Source: Scatophagus argus
Taxonomy: Eukaryota; Chordata; Actinopteri; Scatophagidae
Direction of reading: 5' to 3'
NCBI RefSeq assembly: GCF_020382885.2
Contig: NC_058503.1
Location: 17,245,535 to 17,309,534, forward strand
Length of the DNA stretch: 64,000 nucleotides
Shown here: positions 57,187 to 64,000 of the stretch, one piece after another
Layout of the letters: each line of letters starts with the position of its first letter
Position numbering within the stretch: position 1 is the stretch's first letter
Program-made: the position numbers and the translations under genes
Notes under the pieces: generated by a model
The model's input: the letters and a program-made list of their open reading frames with translations, nothing else
What the model was told of the DNA's origin: nothing
Databases searched by the model: none

Positions 57187-59169
57187 TATTTTGAAGGACT
57201 GCAATCAGGTTTCAAAACGGTTTACAGTATATGTTATTACATATGTTTGTGTGTTTAATACATTTGTGACATGATGCTGGCAGTGTTTAATTGAAGCCAT
57301 CCTCTGTTAAGCAAAAAATCAAATAAAATTTGCTTTTTAACTTCATTTAAAAAGTCATCATTTGTGATGATTTACAACAGATGAAGAAAAATTCAGAAAC
57401 CCACTTTAGACATTTTCTCACTGTGAGGTTTCACTGCCAAATGGTCTCTTGTGAGGTCTCATCCACTGGTTGTGAGAAACATTGTTTAACTTTTCTTTAA
57501 CACAGCACCTCATGTTCTTAATATTAATACTGCAACACAGTAATATAATATCTGATTTAAACACATAGCTAACAACAGCAGCCAAATAGTCTAACATTGT
57601 TTTGGCTGAAGTCTGTTAGTTAACAAGCTGACAACATGTAAAATAGGGGCTTTCAGCCAGTAATTCAAATATCATTATTAAAACTGTGAGGATACTACAA
57701 TGTTTGTTGAATTCACAAGAGATTTCATGAACTCACATATTTAAATTTGGCTTTTCCATTTGTTTAACTGAAACAGTGCACAGACAGCCTATTCTTCTTC
57801 ATGTCATCATCTTGTGGGATTGTTCCCTCAGATAAATACAACACCTGGAGGCTGATAAATACTAATCTCTATAAACAGATTCCGCTATCATAGCAAATTT
57901 TTGGTCGTCATGTTTATGGTGTGAATACCATTGAACAATCATGTTTGAAAAATCTACATGGGGAGCAAATAGGGAACTGGAATGTATCAGCTATATCTTA
58001 GTCAAGATGTCATCTGGACTCAAAACACCTAAAAACAACCAAAGCAACCGAAGCTGTGGAGACACATCATCCAACAGGCTGCTAACCTGCCTTAGAAGAA
58101 CGTTTATTGGAGACAGTCTTCATTTTCTCCACCTGTTTGACTATAATAAAAAAGCAGGAGATACTATGTGGTTAAAGTAGGTGCTCTCTACTCAGTGAGT
58201 GCCAAACTGAGTTTTAGTAGTTTTAGTAAACGTAACAAAACTGTTGAATGTTAAGTTAAGTTTGGTATCCACAGGAAAACTTCTGACATAAATGATCACA
58301 TTTGGCCTGAGGGTGGAGCCAGAACACATGACAAAACGATCTATTTTTCAGTGAATCTATCTGAAGCTAATCTGAAGCTCAATAAAACTCAAAATTCAAT
58401 AACAATCATACTGTGTCATATCGTATCTTCAGCTCTCACTTTGTGTTTTATATGACCTCATTTTGTACCCGACCATGCAAGACAAATCCACATACTGACA
58501 TGCTCTCTCAGAATTAGTTTTATTGTTTTTTGTTATCTGTTTCTTCAGGTGCTTCGTGTTTGGCTCACTTTTATGCTCAAGTTGTATTTCTTCCTCAGAT
58601 GCCAAGAACAAACTGCCGTCTGCCATTAGGTTACTGTATCGATGAAACAATGCCAGACCTTAAGATGCTAATCTGTGCCCTCTGATTGCTACTAAAGACA
58701 CAAACAGCCTTCATTCTTTCTTATTGTGAAGAATACACAGTAAGAGGAGAGCTAAATATAATTAATAGACAAGCCAAAGTTCTGCAGTAGCCTCAGTTTA
58801 AAAACAATGCTCGTTCTGATGGCATCAAACCAGCATACTCATTTGTGGTATACCCATGCTGCGATGACTGCAGCTTTTGTGGTATTCGAGGCCTCGCAGA
58901 CATTGGGGTCTTGCTAGTAGAAACCTCACAGCTCTAGCAGTATTGGCCTATCTTCCTGTTAGTAAGGAAGCCACTTATTTTAAGTGTAAAGCTCTGCAGT
59001 AAAGGAAGAGATGATTATAAATTACATAATTTTTCCCTTTTCATTGTTTCATTGAGTTACATTTAACATAATTGTCATTTCAAATGTACTTGACATCAGA
59101 AGTTCCAACTGATTCACAAATTAATTTGTATCAGATGACATGTTTCCATCTGAGCCATTCTTGTTTCAT

Positions 59170-59215
59170 TGGATAAAATAGGTCTTTATTAGTCCCGCAG
59201 CAGGGAAATTCTCAA
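59170..59215 (-). repeat. short LINE 3'-end remnant
   Basis: Contains 'ctttattagtcccgcag' and 'agggaaattc', matching the terminal part of the LINE at 47795-47830. Confidence 0.6.
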
Positions 59216-59827
59216 GCCATCCTGGTCCAACTTCACAAAATATTGGAAATATTAAAGCCTGTTTCCACTTCGCTTATACAAAGGACTTGTAGAGCATTAG
59301 CTGTACCTCTCACATTGTAAGTGCCCTTCCTTTGTAGTCCAAAATGAATGAAAAAAATGTAATTTTTATGGTGTAAAACATTTTTTTATTATTATTTTCT
59401 GTATAAGTAACAACAGATATAGCTCCATTAGATTAGATTTTTGCAGCTTTTTGTAATAAAATATCTTTCTCTATCATTTAAATTCTGCTGAGTTATGCAG
59501 CAGTTTACAGCACTCACCATTCGCCAAATCACATACCTAAAAGGTTAAACACACGTCATTCTTCAACACTTCACAAAATAAACCGAGTATCCTAATCTGT
59601 CATAAACCCCCACTGATATTTTCTGCAATAAATGTTCACTTTCTGGTTGTTGAAAGTTTAAAAAATGAACTAAAATTAATTTCAATTCAACAGATTCCTA
59701 ATCACCCTTTCTATCTTAACACTGACTTTTAAAACTATGTTTTAGCCTTAGAGTGTACGTGAGTCTGTTTTTTAAAAAAACAATCAAATTAATTTTAGCT
59801 CTCCCCAAAAAACCAAAAACAAAACAG

Positions 59828-59855
59828 TTGTGTGTGTGCGTGTGTGTGTGTGTGT
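59828..59855. repeat. (TG)n microsatellite
   Basis: TG run with one CG interruption, upstream of the granzyme gene. Confidence 0.9.
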
Positions 59856-60420
59856 AGTTGAGTTGTGACTTATCATGGTTAGTGTGGTCTTAATACTGGA
59901 GCACTTGCATTTTACACTTTTCATTTAGAGAAAATGCATCCCCTGGTGAAAAGAAAAAGTCAAGCGTGAATGGATTTGTGATTATTTACAATAAACCTAA
60001 CTGATTTTTCAATTTTTTTTTAATATGAAGACAGAACCTAAACTCCTCTTCACAGCGCAGTTAAATCCTTGAAACAAGGATGTATTTTCAAAATGTACTG
60101 TTTGTTTTTTGCTGTAACATAAAACTACAACCCCAAGTATAGAGGCGTATGGAGACATAGTTTGTACAATACAGCGAAGTGCTGCACAGTTGGATTATTG
60201 GTGATGGAACAACAATGTATGTGGGCCAAATCAAATGACAAGTTGAGTCTTCTAGCTGGTTTTGTAAAAGGGTCTCGCTGCTGTTGCAAGGCGCAACCTC
60301 ATTTCTCCTGTGCAAAACGATTTTCACACCTGCCCACAAAGCTTCCGCTGTGGCAGGTGGAAAGATGACTACAAAAGGTGGTAGAAGTAGTGCTACTAGA
60401 CAGTGTTACTTGATGCAACC

Positions 60421-61963
60421 ATGATGATGATCCATGCATGCTGCATCATATTTCTCTCTCAGCTGCTCTCCCTCACTGGTAAGATGACATGAAATTCCTT
60501 TCAATGCGATTGCTGGTGGAGAAGTGATTTTAAATCGACTGGTGATGATTTTGCGTTTTGCAATCTGTGTACCTTCTGTCTTTGTGTAAGGGGCTTCTGA
60601 GAGCGGCATAGTGGGTGGAAGAGTCGCAAAGCCCCATTCAAGGCCCTACATGGCATCACTCCAATTTGACAAAAACCACTCATGTGGCGGGATACTTATT
60701 CGGAAGGACTTTGTTGTAACTGCTGCACACTGCAAACAGTGAGTTTGTTATGGATCACTGCGGAATGATAAAGTCATGGCCTCATTTGAAGAATAAGACA
60801 ATGAAATTTGCTGTCTGGGGCTTTAAATATGTCATTTATTGTCCTTTGTATTTTAAAGTTGCTCTATTTAGATTTCATAATTGTTTTCAGTCCCTTTCAA
60901 AAGCGTCATTAGAACATTAGAACTAACGTCTTTACTTTGTTTATTGTCTTGTTTGTCAGAGATGATCGAAAAATGACAGTAGTACTCGGAGCACATGACA
61001 TTAGCAAGAAAGAGAAAAGTCAGCAATGGATCCCAGTGGCTAAGTACATTCCACATCCACAATACAATGGAGGCATGGATTATGACATTATGCTACTTCA
61101 GGTGAATAAAATCGTAGAGATTCCCATCAAAAGTTTAACTTTAAAGAAAACTTGTACAATGTAGCTGATGCAATCACTTAAGTTTCATTTTCTCATGTCT
61201 TCTGTTGTGTCAACGCTTCACAAGGTGACATTTGCACCGAAGTTAGTGCTGCTTAGAAAGGACATAAAGACACACTGAAATTTCTGAATGATGGATAGAA
61301 AAATGTTACATGAAAAAAGCCTTCCAAATTAACCAACTGCTACAATGGATTTCCAGTTCTACTTTGTTCTCTTTCACAGTTAAAAAAAAACGCAACACTG
61401 AATCGGTACGTGAAGACAATCGGATTACCTAAGAAAGATGGGAAAATCCCAGCCAACATAAAGTGTACAGTTGCTGGCTGGGGCAAAACTGGAATGGACA
61501 AGCCTCTCTCGAATGTGCTGAAGGAGACCACAGAGAAGATGCAATTCAACCATGAGTGCAAACACATATGGCAAAAGTACTTCAGTGTTGATCACATGGT
61601 ATGCACCAAATTTGACAAAAAGAACGGAGGAGTCTGCCAGGTAAATCAAAATCATGTATTTCAACCATTATATCCAACATAATACATCAACAATCCTGCA
61701 AACATGGAGAAAACTGAGTGTAATCTGCTTTTATTTTTTTTTTTTTTCTTATAAACAGACTACTCATTTTCAGTCTATCTGTTGCCTTTCCATAGGGTGA
61801 TTCTGGTGGACCGCTTATCTGCAACACCAAGCCTCAGGGTATCACAGCTTACACCTACCAAAAGGACTGTAATGATCCCAAATATCCCCATGTCTTCACT
61901 AAAGTCCCCTTCTTTATCCCTTGGATTAAGAAAGAGATGCAGAGATTGGGAAATGTTGCCTGA
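60421..61963 (+). CDS. Granzyme-like chymotrypsin-family serine protease (complete)
   Basis: Five exons, 60421-60478, 60591-60738, 60960-61101, 61380-61640 and 61796-61963, join in frame (258 residues). The exon phases (1, 2, 0, 0) are those of granzymes and mast-cell proteases. Exon 1 encodes a signal peptide starting MMMIHACC (two more in-frame ATGs follow). A short propeptide (GASESG) precedes IVGG at residues 26-29, whose new amino end activates these enzymes. The triad is His66 (TAAHC), Asp111 (DYDIMLL) and Ser206 (GDSGGP). The S1 pocket position 189 is Gly200, like granzyme B rather than Asp as in trypsin or granzyme A. The usual Ser-Trp-Gly at 214-216 reads Ala-Tyr-Thr. Granzymes are granule proteases of cytotoxic cells; expression here is inferred. 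A polyadenylation signal ATTAAA is at 62056-62061. It is the only intact protease of this array. Confidence 0.93.
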
Positions 61964-62463
61964 GAGTCTATTCAAGAGGCCAAGAATATTGCCCTTTCTC
62001 CACTGGATGCATAAAATGGATGCATTACTGGTTTAGGTCTTACTTTCAAGAAAGAATTAAAGAAGCTTTAGATGTGGAAAAAAAATCTGTCATTTAAAAG
62101 TTGGTGTTTTGACGTTCAGCACAGCATCTCACATTTACGGCATCTGTTTACTGCCTACTTCTTTTCACATCATCTTGCTATAGCTTGTCTCATCATCTCT
62201 AAAGTGTGTTCAGCTCACTTCTGCAAAATTCCTGTGCAAACATGTACACACCAAGCTTTATATTCTTTTATTTTTAGCAGCACAATTTTAAGTGCTTATA
62301 TAAAGTCAGATGAAAAAAAAATTGATCAGAAGCCTTTGAAATTGAAGAGCAGTGAAAAAAAAAAAAGAGTGGGTGGAGGGGCAGGTACAGAGCGTGTCAC
62401 TGGGTGTGATGGTTTACTTGAGCTGTGAAAGTTCAAAATAATCAAACCACAGACCACTAGCTT
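61964..62463. other. convergent gap between granzyme gene and minus-strand gene
   Basis: Holds the granzyme 3' UTR with ATTAAA at 62056-62061 and, on the minus strand, AATAAA at 62272-62267, about 195 bases after the stop of the unidentified gene. No other feature is seen. Confidence 0.55.
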
Positions 62464-64000
62464 TCAGTCATAATGCAAACTCTTGAAGTTGAACCGCTTC
62501 CTGTCTGTGAACCCAGTCATCTGTGGATGACGCAAAGAGATGTGTAAATTCAGAGGAACATTTCACTTTCAAATGAAACTGTCGTCAGTCAAAACTTAAT
62601 TTGTCTGAAAACGTACTTTTACCAAAAATGATTAGGACATTGTGATTTTAGGCTGATTATATGACAGAAATAAAATCTGGAAAAGCAAAACTGACTCACC
62701 TGACTTGAATCTCTTGTGAAATATCTCTTCTCTATTACCTGTGCAGAGATAAGTTGAGATTGGGGCTTGAAGTCTTTTTTAAATACAAAACTCACACACT
62801 CATATGTACAGTGAGAAGAGGGAACTTCACACTAAAAGATTAATTTTTGAAGATACTCACTTGACTGTCAATTAACTCAGTGTCAGAAACAAGTTACCAA
62901 TTTAATATAGGAAATTGCATGATTTAATTACAATTCTCATATACAGTATGTGATAAAATAATTACATAAGCATTTTAAATACTTTATTTTACATTTTAAT
63001 ATAATAAAGTAACAAGGCCATCCTGACAAAGCCAAAGTTGTCATTTTTCCCTCTATGATTTGAGTTCTACCAAATTGTTGTATGTTAAACCATTAACATT
63101 TCACAGATTGGAGAAGGCTGAATGAGTTGCTTACATTTTGGCCCCCAACCCTCCCCACCTCCCCATTAACCCACAGGGTGTATAGACAAAAGTCTTCTTT
63201 TCATACTGTATTTATTGTCAAGACACACGCCACCACAAACAGAAAATGACTGCGTGTCACACTACAGAACTCTGGGTTTCTCACCTTGTCAAAAAACCTG
63301 CTAAGCTTCACTGCATTTGATGTGCCGGCAGCGAGATATCTCGGGTTGGTGCAGTCCTGGGAAAACAAAGTAGCACTTATGCCACAAGCCCTAAAAAGGG
63401 TCTTTTTATTCTCAGGTGAAAACTGAAATCATTACACGTACCCTATGAATGTTATTATAGCGTTTTTCTTTAAATTTACCACTAGATGTCACCAAAGTTG
63501 CATTTTCATATATCAACAGAATTAAGAAAAAATAAACAGGACAGAAATTTAGGAACACAGTGTGTACTAACTAACTTTTTCCAGCCATCACTAAATCTTT
63601 GAGACATAACCTTAACTTTGTAAAGGGGGAGGGGGTCTACAAGGCTGCTAAGATTAGTGGGAATTAAGGACATGTCTCTATCAATGTACTTGATGTGGGG
63701 GCTTGTGGGAGAGCTGAGAACAGTCTTATTCTTATATATATATATATATATATATTTATTAAATGTAATTATTATTAAATTGTGACACACTGCTATTCTC
63801 CAGCAGACCACATGCCAAAATCCACCCAAGGACTGCAGATTTATTTGTGTAGTTATCGTTGCAAACATGAGTGTCTGAAAGGGGCTTAAGGTCAGCGAAG
63901 CAGGAATGAAAAAAGCAGACTTACGAGATTGATCTCCTCTGCATTGAAGTCTTCAGACAGGAAGGCCGTCCGAGTGAGAACTTCACTGCGTTTGTTTTCT
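62464..64000 (-). CDS. 3' part of an unidentified minus-strand gene (last four exons)
   Basis: I do not recognise this gene. Four exons read in one frame on the minus strand. The first runs from the window edge to 63925 (peptide ...[19 protein letters not shown].., donor AATCTC/GTAAGT). The others are 63356-63285 (72 nt, [11 protein letters not shown]...LSRFFDK, donor ACAAG/GTGAGA), 62738-62700 (39 nt, [13 protein letters not shown], donor GTCAG/GTGAGT) and 62520-62464 (57 nt, [10 protein letters not shown]...SLHYD, then TGA). Every junction is phase 0, each intron ends in AG after a pyrimidine-rich or acceptable tract, and AATAAA follows at 62272-62267. The C-terminus is charged, without a signal peptide or membrane segment in view. 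It is convergent with the granzyme gene. The short 39-nt exon is the weakest call. Confidence 0.6.
63732..63756. repeat. (TA)n microsatellite
   Basis: TA dinucleotide run in an intron of the unidentified minus-strand gene. Confidence 0.9.

Larger units (their letters stand above)
51660..58133 (+). repeat. segmental duplication, right copy (LINE fragment, granzyme pseudogene, UGT copy 3)
   Basis: Counterpart of 41620-47276. Differences include extra sequence in intron 4 (about 56000-56215), the SINE at 56841-57186, an extra segment at about 57440-57605 and the copy-1-like tract in exon 1. Confidence 0.85.
58134..60209. other. spacer between UGT copy 3 and the granzyme gene
   Basis: No gene is supported. 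It contains the empty Tc1 target (58289-58290), patches homologous to 49470-51125, a short LINE 3'-end remnant near 59170-59215 and a TG run at 59828-59855. The rest is AT-rich. Confidence 0.55.

Overview
This is a vertebrate, almost certainly teleost, nuclear DNA window. It has multi-exon genes with GT-AG introns, fish-type Tc1, Harbinger, LINE and tRNA-SINE relics, AT-rich intergenic DNA and many simple repeats. No species can be named from the sequence. The neighbouring pair spopl and nxph2 is the same pair found side by side on human chromosome 2q22, so the left half looks like an ancient conserved block. I see no bacterial or viral genes.

Layout. (1) At 1530-8403 (+) lies a complete ten-exon spopl gene, encoding a 392-residue MATH-BTB adaptor of CUL3 ubiquitin ligases. 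(2) At 13901-29580 (-) lies nxph2, a secreted alpha-neurexin ligand. It has a 15-codon first coding exon, a 14.8-kb intron and one large second coding exon, and it is convergent with spopl. (3) 30.3-37.1 kb is gene-poor and holds degenerate repeats, including a Tc1 relic. (4) At 37.1-58.1 kb there are three tandem, apparently intact five-exon UDP-glucuronosyltransferase genes of UGT1 type. (5) At 60421-61963 (+) is a five-exon granzyme-like serine protease with an intact catalytic triad. (6) At 62464-64000 (-) are the last four exons of a gene I could not identify, convergent with the protease.

The 37-62 kb part is best read as a tandem array whose unit is UGT plus granzyme. The granzyme survives only after UGT copy 3. 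After copies 1 and 2 there are small, identically deleted granzyme pseudogenes that now sit just upstream of the next UGT promoter, next to LINE fragments. UGT copies 2 and 3 share intron insertions that copy 1 lacks. They also carry proline in place of the N-terminal-domain catalytic histidine, as human UGT1A4 does. Copy 3 contains a copy-1-like tract of about 440 bp inside exon 1, which indicates gene conversion.

The most unusual object is at 47773-48268. It is a near-complete U1 snRNA sequence fused to the 3' end of a LINE, inserted as one unit into the transposase gene of a young Tc1 element. That Tc1 element itself landed in the flank of UGT copy 2 after the duplication, because the matching site beyond copy 3 is empty.
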